Below, in pieces: positions 27,526 to 37,012 of a stretch of DNA of 64,000 bases; position 1 is the first letter of the stretch; the number at the start of each line of letters is the position of its first letter. The DNA is from Streptomyces sp. ITFR-16 (lineage in GTDB: Bacteria; Actinomycetota; Actinomycetes; Streptomycetales; Streptomycetaceae), in NCBI RefSeq assembly GCF_031844705.1, contig NZ_CP134609.1:2232001-2296000 (forward strand). Reading direction: 5' to 3'. Made by a program: the position numbers and the translations under genes. The notes under the pieces were generated by a model, which was not told the DNA's origin, did not search any database, and saw nothing but the letters and a program-made list of their open reading frames with translations.

Positions 27526-28167
27526 ATGCGACTCTCCGAACTCAGCGAGCGGAGCGGCGTCTCGACCGCGACGATCAAGTACTACCTGCGCGAGGGGCTA
27601 CTGCCCCCGGGCGAGCGGGTGAGCGCGACCCAGGCCGAGTACGGCGAGAGCCATCTGCGCCGGCTGCGCCTGGTGCGGGCGCTGCTCCAGGTGGGCCGGC
27701 TGCCGGTGGCCACGGCCCGCGAGGTGCTGGGCCATGTCGACGACGATTCGCTGGGCCGCACGATCCGGCTGGGCGCCGCACTCTGGTCGCTCCCGCACGG
27801 GCCGGACCCCGACGAGGAGGCCCCGGAGACGGCGGCCGCCCGCGCCGAAGTGGACCGCCTCCTCGACCGGCTGGGATGGAGCACCGCACGGGAGATCGGC
27901 TCGCTCTCCCCCGTCCACCGGGCGCTGGTGTCCTCGCTCGCGACCCTGATCCGGCTCGGCTATCCCTGCGAGAGCGACTTCCTGGCCGAGCAGGCGCGGC
28001 TCATGCACCAAGTGGCCGTCCACGACCTGGACATGATGGAGACGTATCCGTCCGGGTCGGAGCAGGTGGAGATGGCGGTGGCCTCGGCGGTGCTGTACGA
28101 ACCGCTGCTGGCATCCCTGCGTCGACTGGCCCAGGAGGAGGAGTCGGCCCGGCGCTACGGAATCTGA
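27526..28167 (+). CDS. MerR-family transcriptional regulator
   Basis: A 213-residue regulator. The N-terminal MerR helix-turn-helix is clear (MRLSELSERSGVSTATIKYYLREGLLPPGE), followed by YGESHLRRLRLVRALL. The C-terminal 120 residues form a helical effector domain without the metal-binding cysteines of metal sensors (a single Cys in LGYPCESD), so an organic ligand is likely. Divergent from the DUF4188 gene over a 23-bp palindrome. Confidence 0.9.
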   Translation: MRLSELSERSGVSTATIKYYLREGLLPPGERVSATQAEYGESHLRRLRLVRALLQVGRLPVATAREVLGHVDDDSLGRTIRLGAALWSLPHGPDPDEEAPETAAARAEVDRLLDRLGWSTAREIGSLSPVHRALVSSLATLIRLGYPCESDFLAEQARLMHQVAVHDLDMMETYPSGSEQVEMAVASAVLYEPLLASLRRLAQEEESARRYGI

Positions 28168-28190
28168 ACGGACCTGCGGGCACAGGCAGA

Positions 28191-28216
28191 AGGCCCCTCA
28201 CCGAAGTGAAGGGCCT
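28191..28216. terminator. Bidirectional terminator hairpin
   Basis: AGGCCCCTCAC / GTGAAGGGCCT with one mismatch and a CGAA loop. It lies between the end of the MerR gene and the 3' end of the tRNA array, which converge on it. Confidence 0.75.
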
Positions 28217-28234
28217 CTGTCTGGTGCTGTGTTG

Positions 28235-28307
28235 TACCCCCGACCGGATTCGAACCGGCGCTACTGCCGTGAGAGGGCAGCGTGCTAGGCCGCTACACAA
28301 CGGGGGC
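28235..28307 (-). tRNA. tRNA-Glu (CTC)
   Basis: 73 nt; cloverleaf complete, acceptor GCCCCCG/CGGGGGT with a G-U first pair, anticodon loop CTCTCAC giving anticodon CTC, T-arm GGTTCGAATCC. Last gene of the five-tRNA array in the direction of transcription. Confidence 0.96.
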
Positions 28308-28334
28308 TTGTTCCTGCAACTTGCTTGACCTGCG

Positions 28335-28406
28335 CTGGGCTACCAGGACTCGAACCTAGAATGACGGTACCAGAAACCGTAGTGTTGCCAATTACACCAT
28401 AGCCCA
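28335..28406 (-). tRNA. tRNA-Gln (CTG)
   Basis: 72 nt; acceptor TGGGCTA/TAGCCCA with G73, anticodon loop TTCTGGT giving CTG, T-arm GGTTCGAGTCC. Identical in sequence to the second Gln copy. Confidence 0.96.
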
Positions 28407-28418
28407 TGGTGTTACAAG

Positions 28419-28491
28419 TACCCCCGACCGGATTCGAACCGGCGCTACTGCCGTGAGAGGGCAGCGTGCTAGGCCGCTACACAACGGGGGC
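28419..28491 (-). tRNA. tRNA-Glu (CTC)
   Basis: 73 nt; identical to the other two Glu genes, anticodon CTC. Only 12 bp separate it from the following tRNA-Gln, so they are one transcript. Confidence 0.96.
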
Positions 28492-28551
28492 CCTAGCGAT
28501 CCTGCATCGAGAGCGTGGGTGCGACCCAGATGATCTCGCGGGAAGGATCTG

Positions 28552-28624
28552 TACCCCCGACCGGATTCGAACCGGCGCTACTGCCGTGAGAGGGCAGCGT
28601 GCTAGGCCGCTACACAACGGGGGC
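28552..28624 (-). tRNA. tRNA-Glu (CTC)
   Basis: 73 nt; third identical copy. With the neighbouring Gln gene it forms one Gln-Glu unit that is repeated in the array. Confidence 0.96.
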
Positions 28625-28651
28625 TTGTTGTTACATCGTGCTGGTCTTGCG

Positions 28652-28723
28652 CTGGGCTACCAGGACTCGAACCTAGAATGACGGTACCAGAAACCGTAGT
28701 GTTGCCAATTACACCATAGCCCA
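28652..28723 (-). tRNA. tRNA-Gln (CTG)
   Basis: 72 nt; first gene of the array in transcription order (Gln, Glu, Glu, Gln, Glu). Anticodon CTG. The promoter should lie just to the right, between 28724 and 28809. Confidence 0.96.
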
Positions 28724-28809
28724 CTGAAACGCAACCCCTTGTGGGGCCTCATTTCTGCTGCACCGCCCGCCCGGATCTTTCGGCCCGTTCGTTCGGCGCA
28801 GGAAGAACA

Positions 28810-29529
28810 TTACCCGAAGGTGTCCGGCGCTCCAAAACGGGTATTGCCTGCCAGCAGGCCGGGAAGCTGGTCGAGGGCCGTGATCCGGACGAGTTCGGGA
28901 CGTCCGCCCCGGCCGCCCCGGTCCAGCCAGACTCCGGTGAGACCGGCGGCCGTCGCACCCCGGGCGTCGATGTCGGGTTCGTCCCCCACGTAGACGACGT
29001 CGGACGGCGGCAGGGCCAGCGCCTCGCAGGCGGCGAGGAAGGCTCCGGCGGCGGGCTTGGAGACGCCCAGCTCCGCCGCGCAGAGCAGGGACTCGAACCG
29101 GTCGCGCACCCCGAGCACGGTCAGCTTGCGGTGCTGCTGCTCCAGGGCCGAGTTGGACAGCACGGCGTGCCGGTACGTCCCCGCCAGGGCGTCGAGCACG
29201 GGGACGGCGTCCGGGAAGAGCGACCAGGCTGCCTCGTAGTGGGAGATGTGGCGCTCAAACCAGGCGTCGGCCTCGGCGTCCTCCATGGGGCGGCCGAGGA
29301 AGTCCCTGGCCCGGTCGCGGCGCTGGCCCTCCCAGTCGGTCTCCCCCGCCGCGAACCGCTCCCAGTGGCGCCGGGTGAGCCGGTGCCAGGCGTCCACGGC
29401 CTCGTCCGGCGTGCTGTATCCGCCGGGCAGGCCCTCCGCGGCGAGATGCCGGGCCATGCCGGTGGTGGCGGCCGTCGTGTAGTCGAAGAGCGTGTCGTCG
29501 ATGTCCCAGAGGACGGCCCTGATCGGCAT
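28810..29529 (-). CDS. HAD-superfamily hydrolase
   Basis: A 239-residue haloacid dehalogenase-type phosphatase. Motif I is DIDDTLFDY with the nucleophile Asp, motif II LSNSA, motif III lysine in GVSKPAAGAF, motif IV VGDEPDIDARGATAAGL. A helical cap of about 90 residues (subclass I) sits between motifs I and II. Substrate unknown; small phosphate esters are likely. Downstream of gltX across a strong terminator. Confidence 0.9.
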   Translation of the reverse strand: MPIRAVLWDIDDTLFDYTTAATTGMARHLAAEGLPGGYSTPDEAVDAWHRLTRRHWERFAAGETDWEGQRRDRARDFLGRPMEDAEADAWFERHISHYEAAWSLFPDAVPVLDALAGTYRHAVLSNSALEQQHRKLTVLGVRDRFESLLCAAELGVSKPAAGAFLAACEALALPPSDVVYVGDEPDIDARGATAAGLTGVWLDRGGRGGRPELVRITALDQLPGLLAGNTRFGAPDTFG

Positions 29530-29562
29530 GGCTCCGACTCTACGCGGGCCCGTGCGCACGCG

Positions 29563-29596
29563 AAGGGGCCCGGCCACCGAGGTGGCCGGGCCCCTT
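29563..29596 (-). terminator. gltX terminator
   Basis: Perfect 16-bp inverted repeat AAGGGGCCCGGCCACC with a 2-nt loop and short A/T ends. It lies 35 bp past the gltX stop and before the HAD gene start. Confidence 0.88.
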
Positions 29597-29630
29597 TCGT
29601 CCGTACGGCATCCGTACGGCGTGCGTCCGG

Positions 29631-31142
29631 TTACGCGGCCAGCTTGGCCAGGGCCGCGTCGATACGGGCGATCGTCTTCTCCCGGCCCAGGATCTCCAGG
29701 GACTCGAAGAGCGGCAGACCCACCGTGCGGCCGGTGACCGCGACGCGGACCGGGGCCTGCGCCTTGCCGAGCTTCAGGCCGTGCTGCTCGCCGGCGGCGA
29801 GGACGGCGGCCTTGAGGGCGTCGGCGTTCCACTCGGCGGCGATCAGCTCGGCGCGGGCCGTCACCAGCAGGGCGTCGGAGCCCTCCTTCATCGCCTTGGC
29901 CCAGGACGCCTCGTCGGTCGCCGGCTCGTCGAGGAAGAGGAAGTCGACGTTGGCGGTGATCTCGGAGAGGACCGTGACCCGGGTCTGCGCGTGCGGGGCG
30001 ATCTCGGCGAAGACCTCCGCGTCGAAGGCCTCCGGGGCCCACGGGGCGAACGGCGCCTTCAGCCACGGGCCGCACGCCTCGGTGAACGTCTTCACGTCCA
30101 GCCGGCGGATGTGCTCCGCGTTGACGTGCTCGCACTTCTTGAGGTCGAAGCGGGCCGGGTTGGCGTTGACGTCCTTGATGTCGAACGCGGCGACCATCTC
30201 GTCGATGTCGAAGATGTCCCGGTCCTCGGCGATCGACCAGCCGAGCAGCGAGAGGTAGTTGAGCAGCCCCTCGGGCAGGAAGCCGCGCTCGCGGTAGAGG
30301 TTGAGCGAGGACTGCGGGTCGCGCTTGGAGAGCTTCTTGTTGCCCTCGCCCATCACGTACGGCAGGTGCCCGAACTCCGGGACGCCCCTGGCGATGCCCA
30401 GCTCGATGAGCGCCCGGTACAGCGCGATCTGGCGCGGGGTGGAGGAGAGCAGGTCCTCGCCGCGCAGGACGTGGGTGATCTCCATCAGCGCGTCGTCGAC
30501 CGGGTTGACCAGCGTGTAGAGGGGAGCGCCGTTGGCCCGGACGATGCCGTAGTCCGGGACGTTCTCCGGCTGGACGGTGATGTCGCCGCGGACCAGGTCG
30601 GTGAAGGTGATCGCCTCGTCGGGCATCCGGAAGCGCACGATGGAGCTGCGCCCCTCGGCCTCGTACGCGGCGGTCTGCTCGGCGGTGAGGTCGCGGCAGT
30701 GGCCGTCGTAGCCGGACGGCTTCCCCGCGGCGCGCGCGGCGTCGCGGCGGGTGTCCAGCTCCTCGGTGGTGCAGTAGCAGCGGTACGCGTGGCCGGCCGC
30801 GAGCAGCTTCTCGGCGACGTCCCGGTAGAGGTCCATGCGCTGCGACTGGCGGTACGGGGCGTGCGGGCCGCCCACCTCGGGGCCCTCGTCCCAGTCGAGG
30901 CCGAGCCAGCGCATCGCGTCGAGGAGCTGCTCGTACGACTCCTCGGAGTCGCGCGCCGCGTCGGTGTCCTCGATGCGGAAGACCAGGGTGCCCTGGTGGT
31001 GCCGGGCGAAGGCCCAGTTGAAGAGGGCCGTCCGGACCAGGCCGACGTGGGGGTTGCCGGTCGGGGAGGGACAGAAACGTACGCGATGGGGCCTCCCCTG
31101 GTCGAGCGAGGTCGAGAGCTTGGGGAAAGGTGCGTTAGCCAC
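29631..31142 (-). CDS. gltX: Glutamate--tRNA ligase
   Basis: A class I aminoacyl-tRNA synthetase of 503 residues. HIGH-like motif [21 protein letters not shown] split by the conserved FARHHQG, and KMSKS-like KKLSKRDP. In bacteria lacking GlnRS it also charges tRNA-Gln for transamidation, which is relevant to the Gln/Glu tRNA array about 1 kb downstream. The GTG start overlaps the upstream FAH-family stop by 8 bp; AAGGTGAT lies upstream. Confidence 0.96.
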   Translation of the reverse strand: MANAPFPKLSTSLDQGRPHRVRFCPSPTGNPHVGLVRTALFNWAFARHHQGTLVFRIEDTDAARDSEESYEQLLDAMRWLGLDWDEGPEVGGPHAPYRQSQRMDLYRDVAEKLLAAGHAYRCYCTTEELDTRRDAARAAGKPSGYDGHCRDLTAEQTAAYEAEGRSSIVRFRMPDEAITFTDLVRGDITVQPENVPDYGIVRANGAPLYTLVNPVDDALMEITHVLRGEDLLSSTPRQIALYRALIELGIARGVPEFGHLPYVMGEGNKKLSKRDPQSSLNLYRERGFLPEGLLNYLSLLGWSIAEDRDIFDIDEMVAAFDIKDVNANPARFDLKKCEHVNAEHIRRLDVKTFTEACGPWLKAPFAPWAPEAFDAEVFAEIAPHAQTRVTVLSEITANVDFLFLDEPATDEASWAKAMKEGSDALLVTARAELIAAEWNADALKAAVLAAGEQHGLKLGKAQAPVRVAVTGRTVGLPLFESLEILGREKTIARIDAALAKLAA

Positions 31143-31911
31143 GCTTGATCACCTTGTTGGTGAGAGTGCCGATGCCTTCGATGGTGACGGCGACCTCGTC
31201 GCCGACATGGAGGGGTCCGACCCCTGCGGGAGTACCCGTGAGGATCACATCGCCCGGAAGCAGCGTCATCGCTTCGGTGATGTGAACGACCAGGTCCTCG
31301 ATGCCCCGGATCATTTCGCTCGTCCGGCCGAGCTGGCGTTGCTCGCCGTTGACGGTGGTCTGGAGGGCGAGGTCGGCGGGGTCGAGGTCGGTCTCCACCC
31401 AGGGGCCGAGCGGGCAGGAGGTGTCGAAGCCCTTGGCCCTGGCCCACTGCTTCTCGCGCTTCTGGGCGTCGCGGGCGGTGACGTCGTTGGCACAGGTGTA
31501 GCCGAAGATGACGTCCTTGACCCGCTCGCGCGGCACCTCGCGGCACATGCGGCCGATGACCACGGCCAGCTCGCCCTCGTAGTGCACGTCGTCCGAGAAG
31601 GAGGGGTACTCGATGGCGTCGCCGGAGCCGATCACCGAGGTGGTGGGCTTGAAGAAGGCGACGGGGACGTCGGGGACCTCGTTGCCGAGCTCGGCGGCGT
31701 GCTCCGCATAGTTGCGGCCGATGGCCACGACCTTGTTGGGGAGCACGGGCGGCAGCAGCCGGACCTTGTTCAGCGGGACCTTGGTCCCGGAGAGCTCGAA
31801 CTCGGCGTACGGGATGCCCTTGATGATGTCGAGGACGAGACCGTCGGGCCCGTCGCCCTCGACCGCGCCGAAGGCGACATTGCCGTCGATGGAGAACCTG
31901 GCGATGCGCAC
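31135..31911 (-). CDS. Fumarylacetoacetate hydrolase family protein
   Basis: A 258-residue FAH-fold enzyme. The metal-binding acidic residues are visible in [11 protein letters not shown] and in the downstream [28 protein letters not shown] closes the fold. Typical substrates are acylpyruvates or 2-keto-acid derivatives; the true substrate is not predictable. GTG start. It overlaps gltX and is its operon partner, an order conserved in Streptomyces. Confidence 0.92.
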   Translation of the reverse strand: MRIARFSIDGNVAFGAVEGDGPDGLVLDIIKGIPYAEFELSGTKVPLNKVRLLPPVLPNKVVAIGRNYAEHAAELGNEVPDVPVAFFKPTTSVIGSGDAIEYPSFSDDVHYEGELAVVIGRMCREVPRERVKDVIFGYTCANDVTARDAQKREKQWARAKGFDTSCPLGPWVETDLDPADLALQTTVNGEQRQLGRTSEMIRGIEDLVVHITEAMTLLPGDVILTGTPAGVGPLHVGDEVAVTIEGIGTLTNKVIKRG

Positions 31912-31995
31912 GGGTTGCTGTCGCCCCTCACTTGCTGGTGGCCTGAAGACTGATGCTCCAGGCTAGCGCGGGTGAGGGGGCCCTGATGCGCGGGA

Positions 31996-32277
31996 TTACT
32001 CCGCGGCGGCGGTGGCGGCCGCGGGGGCCGTCATGAGGATGGTGCGGCGCGGGTTGGCCGTCTGCGTCGGCAGGTCGACTGCGTGCTCCGGCTGCTCCGG
32101 CGTGTGCAGCGCTTCGGCATCCTTGAGGTGCGCCAGCGTGGTGCGCCGGGGGTTGGCAATGTTGCGGAACATCATCGTCGTCTTCATCTGCCGTACGGAC
32201 CCTGTCGGTAGGGGCGCCACCCGAACGGGGCGCCGGTTGTCGGTTTCGCCATCCCTGTAAAGCGTCAGGCTAAACAT
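31996..32277 (-). CDS. Small hypothetical protein with duplicated NPRRT motif
   Basis: A 93-residue protein with no recognised family. ANPRRTTLAHL (residues 41-51) is echoed by ANPRRTILMTA (74-84), separated by an acidic, Pro/His-containing linker (EALHTPEQPEHAVDLP). The C-terminus is Ala-rich (APAAATAAAE). No signal peptide or membrane span. The ATG at 32277 is supported by GGAGGG 6 nt upstream; a Met at residue 31 begins the core part. It is transcribed divergently from the first conservon and sits 80 bp downstream of the FAH gene start. Confidence 0.7.
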   Translation of the reverse strand: MFSLTLYRDGETDNRRPVRVAPLPTGSVRQMKTTMMFRNIANPRRTTLAHLKDAEALHTPEQPEHAVDLPTQTANPRRTILMTAPAAATAAAE

Positions 32278-32766
32278 CCGATTCCCTCCGGACGCCCGGA
32301 AGAGACGGCGATCATCATGTGAGTTTGCTCACGAAGAGGTCGACAATCGGCCCAATTCGGGCCGCCGACAGGGGTCGAAGAAACGGACATTGCACCACTG
32401 AATCAGCCATTCCGCTCCTGATCATGTCGACTGGGACACCCGCGACCCCCACCTGAATCGCCCGCAATAGTCCGTTATGACAGTGAACGGGTTCCACGGC
32501 TTGTTACCCAGCCATCACAACGTGTCACGCAGGTCACAGCCCGGTACCTGGCCCTTGTTGGAGATCCTCCACTGTGCTGGAATTCCACGCACCGCCGCGG
32601 GTTTCAAGCCGGCGCGCAGGGGCGCAACGCAGCGCCGAGTGGCGGCGGGAAGGGGAAGAGCGCCGGTCACTCACGACCACCATGGGGCGGTACAACGCCC
32701 CACGACGCCGACACCGTTCCCTCCGTTCACCACGGAGGAACGCCTGGTCCAGAGGTTGCGACGCTA
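32278..32766. promoter_or_regulatory. Upstream region of conservon 1
   Basis: 489 bp without a convincing gene. Two inverted repeats are visible: GTGAG-TTTG-CTCAC (32319-32332), which resembles a CRP-type half-site pair TGTGA-N6-TCAC, and CGGCCC-AATTC-GGGCCG (32348-32364). The stretch is less GC-rich than the genes around it and must hold the cvnA1 promoter and that of the divergent small gene. Confidence 0.5.
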
Positions 32767-35700
32767 GTGCAGGGACGTTTCAAGAGGGATGGCAGCGCTG
32801 CGGCGGAACAGGAGCCGCGCGGCGGGACCGGCCGCGGTTCCTCGCCCCAGCACGCCCAGAACCCCGGACCGGCCGCGGCCGGCGACAATAGCGACCGTGA
32901 CCGGCGGCCCGGAGCCGCGGCGGGCGGCGGGGCCGACACGGCCACCGCGCCCAAGCCGCGCGGCCCGGTCAACACGGGATCACGCGTAGCTCTCCGCAAC
33001 TGGCGCATCAGCACGCGCCTGGTCTCCCTGCTCGCCCTCCCCGTGGTCGCCGCGACCACGCTGGGCGGTCTCCGTATCAACGACTCCATGAACGACATCC
33101 AGCAGCTGGAGCACATGCAGCTGCTGACCAAGATGACGAAGCAGGCGACGTCGCTGGCCCAGGCGCTCCAGGAGGAGCGCGACCGCTCGGCCGGCCCGCT
33201 GTCCAACGGAGTCCCGGCGACCGACTTCAAGGTCACCGAGCCGCGCAAGAAGACCGACCGGGCGAAGAAGGCGTTCTTCGCCGCGACGAACGACATCGGC
33301 GACACCACGGGCGACGAGACGCTGGAGAGCATCCACGCCAGCGTCCAGCAGATCGCCTCGCAGCTCGGCAGCATCCGCGACATCCGCAAGCAGGCGTATG
33401 TCAAGGACAGCCCGAGTCTGCAGACCGTCGACGCGTACAGCCAGCTGATCACCTCGCTGCTGAGCCTCTCCCAGGACATGGCGCAGGCCACCAGCAGCCC
33501 CGAGATGATCAAGCGGACCCGCGCCCTGGCGGCCTTCTCCTCCGCCAAGGAGTACGCCTCGGTCCAGCGCGCGATCATCGCCGCCGCGCTGCCGGGCGGC
33601 GACGACAAGCAGCCCCATCTCGACCGCAACGACCAGCAGTTCGGTCTGGCCGCGCAGCGCAAGGAGGACGCGGCCCGCCGTTCCTTCGAGGCGATCTACA
33701 CGACCACGGGCAAGAGCGCCGACGAGCTGACGTCCACGCTGGACGAGGGCCATCCGGACATCAAGGCGGCGGACACCTACGCCAAGAAGATGCTCGAGAA
33801 CCCGAACGGCATGAGCGGTCCGACCGCGCGCCGTTCGTACATGGACTGGTACGACCAGGACTCGATCAAGATCCAGGCCATGAAGCTGGTGGAGGAGACC
33901 CTCCTCAGCGACATGGAGGGCAAGGCCCGCGAGCTGCGCGACGAGTCGCAGCGCGAGGCGATCATCTCCGGTGCGCTCATCCTGCTGGTGCTCGGTGTCT
34001 CCCTGGTCGGCGCCTTCGTCGTCGCCCGGTCCATGATCCGCTCGCTGCGCCGCCTCCAGGACACCGCCACGCGCGTCGCCCAGGACCGGCTGCCCGAGCT
34101 CGTCAAGCAGCTCTCCGAGGCCGACCCGCAGGACGTCGACACCTCGGTCGAGTCGGTCGGTGTCCACTCCCGGGACGAGATCGGCAAGGTGGCCGCGGCC
34201 TTCGACGACGTGCACCGCGAGGCCGTCCGCCTCGCCGCCGAGCAGGCCCTCCTCCGGGGCAACGTCAACGCGATGTTCACCAACCTCTCGCGGCGTTCCC
34301 AGGGCCTCATCCAGCGCCAGCTCTCGCTCATCTCCGAGCTGGAGTCGCGCGAGGCCGACCCGGACCAGCTGTCCTCGCTCTTCAAGCTCGACCACCTCGC
34401 GACCCGTATGCGCCGCAACGGCGAGAACCTCCTCGTCCTCGCGGGCGAGGAGCCGGGCCGCCGCTGGACCCGCCCCGTGCCGCTGGTCGACGTGCTCCGT
34501 GCCGCCGCCTCCGAGGTGGAGCAGTACGAGCGCATCGAACTGGCCGCGGTGCCCGCCACCGAGGTCGCCGGCCGGGTCGTCAACGACCTCGTGCACCTGC
34601 TGGCCGAGCTGCTGGAGAACGCCACGTCGTTCTCCTCGCCGCAGACGAAGGTCCGGGTCACCGGTCACGCGCTGCCCGACGGCCGGGTGCTCGTGGAGAT
34701 CCACGACACCGGTATCGGCCTCTCGCCCGAGGACCTCGCGGCGATCAACGAGCGGCTCGCCTCGCCGCCCACCGTGGACGTCTCGGTCTCGCGCCGCATG
34801 GGTCTGTTCGTGGTCGGCCGGCTCTCGCTCCGGCACGGCATCCGCATCCAGCTGCGCCCCTCCGACTCCGGTGGTACGACCGCGCTGGTCATGCTGCCGG
34901 TCGACGTCGCCCACGGCGGCAAGCAGCCGGCCCCCAAGCAGGCTCCGGGCCAGCAGTCCCCCGCACCCGGCGGGCTGCTCGCGGGCGGCAACGCCCCGCG
35001 CCCCGGTCTGGACAGCGCACCCTCCGGCCGCATCCCAACGGGTCAGGGCGCACGCGGCCAGGTCGGCGCGGGCGCCGGTCCCCGGGCCGCGCTGCCCTCC
35101 CGCGACGGCGGCCCCGGCCGGCCCCCGAACCAGCAGGGCCAGCCCGGACAGCCCGGTCAGAATTCCGCCTTCCAGAGCGGCCCCGGTCCCCAGGGCCGGC
35201 CGCAGGACGGCTCGCGCCAGGAGCCGCCCCGCCAGGGCGGCGGGCTCTCCGGCGCCTTCGGCGGCGCCGCCCGGCTGGGCGCACGCGGCCAGGGCGACGG
35301 CGGCCGTACGGACTCGGGTCAGCCGAGCCTGTTCGAGCAGCGGCGCCCCGGGCAGAACGGTCCCGGACGCCAGGCGCCACAGCCGCAGCCTCAGCAGGCG
35401 CGCAACGACCAGGGCGGCTTCCAGCAGCCCGGCGGACCCGGTCAGAACGACCGCCAGCTGCCCCCGGTCGGCGGCCCCCGTGCCGAACTGCCCGGCGGCA
35501 ACGGCCCGCAGGCACCGCAGCGCCCGCAGACCACCAGCTGGGGCAGCGAGGAGCCGTCCGCACCGCGGCGCTCCCCGCTCGACGCGCCCCGCGGCCACGA
35601 CGAGCACGGCTCCACCGGCCAGTTCCAGCCGCTGAACCCGCCGCCGCTCGCCCCGCGCCGCCCGGTCGACGACCGGCAGGGCCCCGGCTCCACCGCCGAG

Positions 35701-36456
35701 TTCGCCCGCCCGGACTTCTCGGGGCCCGCTCCCTCGCCGCAGCAGCGGCCCGGGCAGCAGCAGCCGCAGAGCCCGGACGTGACGAGCACCTCGCAGTTCG
35801 CCCGGCCTGACTTCGGCCGCCCGCAGGACCAGGGCCGGCCCGCGCCGCGCCCCCGCGACAACGGGGACTTCGGTGACCGGCGTCCGCCGGCCGCTCCGGC
35901 GCCGGACCAGCAGTACCGGCCCGTCCTGCCCCAGCAGCCGCAGCCCGAGGCGCTGCCGCCGGTCTCCGGGCCCGGCGACGGCCGTACCCCGCTGTACGAC
36001 ACCCTGGAGACCAACTGGTTCCACGGTCCGCAGCAGGGCGGCCAGCAGCCCCCCGCCGCGCCCCAGGCACCGGCCTACCCCCAGCAGCAGCCCGCCCAGG
36101 AGCCGCCCGCTCCCGCCGCGCCCATCCGCGGCACGGGCGACTCCGCCGCCGCCACGAGCAACTGGCGCGCCTCGCCGAACGACGAACTCGTCCGGCAGGC
36201 GGAGCGGGTGAAGAAGCCCGCGGCAGGCGGAATTACCACGTCCGGTCTGCCTCGCCGGGTCCCACGTGCCAATCTGGTGCCGGGCACCGCCCAGCAGCAG
36301 AACCACCAGTCCGGTCCCCAGGTGTCGCGTGCGCCCGATGATGTGCGCGGGCGGCTGACCAATCTCCGCCGGGGCATCCAGCAGGGACGTCAGGCCAACA
36401 ACGGCCAGTCGACCGGCAGTTTCCCACTCGGCCCCACTCACCAGCAGGAGCGTTAG
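32767..36456 (+). CDS. cvnA1: Conservon sensor kinase CvnA (first operon)
   Basis: A 1,229-residue membrane histidine-kinase-like protein. A disordered 70-residue N-terminus precedes TM1 (about 84-102, LVSLLALPVVAATTL). Then come an extracytoplasmic nitrate/nitrite-sensor-like helical domain, TM2 (about 399-425, SGALILLVLGVSLVGAFVV) and a HAMP linker. A GHKL ATPase follows with N-box LLAELLENATSFSS (about 611) and G1 box DTGIGLS (about 647). The last 500 residues are Pro/Gln/Gly-rich and end in a conserved segment (GLPRRVPRANLVPGTA, DVRGRLTNLRRG). No classical phospho-acceptor H-box is obvious. GTG start. Conservon A proteins form a membrane complex with CvnB-D (established knowledge). Confidence 0.93.
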   Translation: MQGRFKRDGSAAAEQEPRGGTGRGSSPQHAQNPGPAAAGDNSDRDRRPGAAAGGGADTATAPKPRGPVNTGSRVALRNWRISTRLVSLLALPVVAATTLGGLRINDSMNDIQQLEHMQLLTKMTKQATSLAQALQEERDRSAGPLSNGVPATDFKVTEPRKKTDRAKKAFFAATNDIGDTTGDETLESIHASVQQIASQLGSIRDIRKQAYVKDSPSLQTVDAYSQLITSLLSLSQDMAQATSSPEMIKRTRALAAFSSAKEYASVQRAIIAAALPGGDDKQPHLDRNDQQFGLAAQRKEDAARRSFEAIYTTTGKSADELTSTLDEGHPDIKAADTYAKKMLENPNGMSGPTARRSYMDWYDQDSIKIQAMKLVEETLLSDMEGKARELRDESQREAIISGALILLVLGVSLVGAFVVARSMIRSLRRLQDTATRVAQDRLPELVKQLSEADPQDVDTSVESVGVHSRDEIGKVAAAFDDVHREAVRLAAEQALLRGNVNAMFTNLSRRSQGLIQRQLSLISELESREADPDQLSSLFKLDHLATRMRRNGENLLVLAGEEPGRRWTRPVPLVDVLRAAASEVEQYERIELAAVPATEVAGRVVNDLVHLLAELLENATSFSSPQTKVRVTGHALPDGRVLVEIHDTGIGLSPEDLAAINERLASPPTVDVSVSRRMGLFVVGRLSLRHGIRIQLRPSDSGGTTALVMLPVDVAHGGKQPAPKQAPGQQSPAPGGLLAGGNAPRPGLDSAPSGRIPTGQGARGQVGAGAGPRAALPSRDGGPGRPPNQQGQPGQPGQNSAFQSGPGPQGRPQDGSRQEPPRQGGGLSGAFGGAARLGARGQGDGGRTDSGQPSLFEQRRPGQNGPGRQAPQPQPQQARNDQGGFQQPGGPGQNDRQLPPVGGPRAELPGGNGPQAPQRPQTTSWGSEEPSAPRRSPLDAPRGHDEHGSTGQFQPLNPPPLAPRRPVDDRQGPGSTAEFARPDFSGPAPSPQQRPGQQQPQSPDVTSTSQFARPDFGRPQDQGRPAPRPRDNGDFGDRRPPAAPAPDQQYRPVLPQQPQPEALPPVSGPGDGRTPLYDTLETNWFHGPQQGGQQPPAAPQAPAYPQQQPAQEPPAPAAPIRGTGDSAAATSNWRASPNDELVRQAERVKKPAAGGITTSGLPRRVPRANLVPGTAQQQNHQSGPQVSRAPDDVRGRLTNLRRGIQQGRQANNGQSTGSFPLGPTHQQER

Positions 36457-36879
36457 TTGAGCCCGATGAGTCAGGCCGCGCAGAATCTGAACTGGTTGAT
36501 CACCAACTTCGTGGACAACACCCCCGGGGTGTCGCACACGGTGGTGGTCTCCGCAGACGGCCTGCTGCTGGCGATGTCCGAAGGTTTCCCGCGTGACCGC
36601 GCCGACCAGCTGGCGGCTGTCGCCTCCGGTCTGACCTCGCTGACCGCGGGAGCCTCCCGGATCTTCGAAGGCGGCGCAGTCAGCCAGACCGTGGTGGAGA
36701 TGGAACGCGGATTCCTGTTCCTCATGTCCATCTCGGACGGCTCCTCGCTGGCCGTGCTGGCCCACCCGGACGCCGACATCGGTCTGGTGGGGTACGAAAT
36801 GGCTCTGCTGGTGGACCGGGCGGGCACTGTCCTGACCCCGGACCTCCGTGCCGAGCTCCAGGGCAGCCTGCTCCATTAG
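36457..36879 (+). CDS. cvnB1: Conservon roadblock/LC7 protein CvnB (first operon)
   Basis: A 140-residue roadblock/LC7-domain protein, the MglB-like partner that works with the CvnD GTPase. Core: NLNWLITNFVDNTPGVSHTVVVSADGLLLAMSEG, here cited only by its ends NLNWLITNF and LLLAMSEG. The start taken is TTG at 36457 with GGAG 6 nt upstream, immediately after the cvnA1 stop; ATG at 36466 is an alternative. The paralogue in the second operon differs at only five residues. Confidence 0.92.
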   Translation: MSPMSQAAQNLNWLITNFVDNTPGVSHTVVVSADGLLLAMSEGFPRDRADQLAAVASGLTSLTAGASRIFEGGAVSQTVVEMERGFLFLMSISDGSSLAVLAHPDADIGLVGYEMALLVDRAGTVLTPDLRAELQGSLLH

Positions 36880-37012
36880 GCGGCCGTGAACCGGTGACAC
36901 AGACGACATATTCAGGTACCGCTCCCATCCCTCGCCCGTCCGGCCGCTTAGAACCCCCCACCGGCCCCTTCAGACGGCAAGCCGACACCCTGCTGTCACG
37001 CCCGGAGGATTC

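Noticed and set aside
28233..28310. Short open frames reading PDRIRTGATAVRG across the tRNA genes
   Set aside because: They are translations of tRNA-Glu sequence, not proteins.
28235..28723. tRNA genes as an attachment site for an integrated element
   Set aside because: No integrase and no repeated tRNA 3' end outside the array were seen; the duplicated sequences are whole tRNA genes.
32980..36909. 1,309-codon open frame on the minus strand opposite cvnA1-cvnB1
   Set aside because: A mirror of the real plus-strand genes caused by high GC; it is low-complexity, has no family motifs, and the plus strand carries clear conservon domains.
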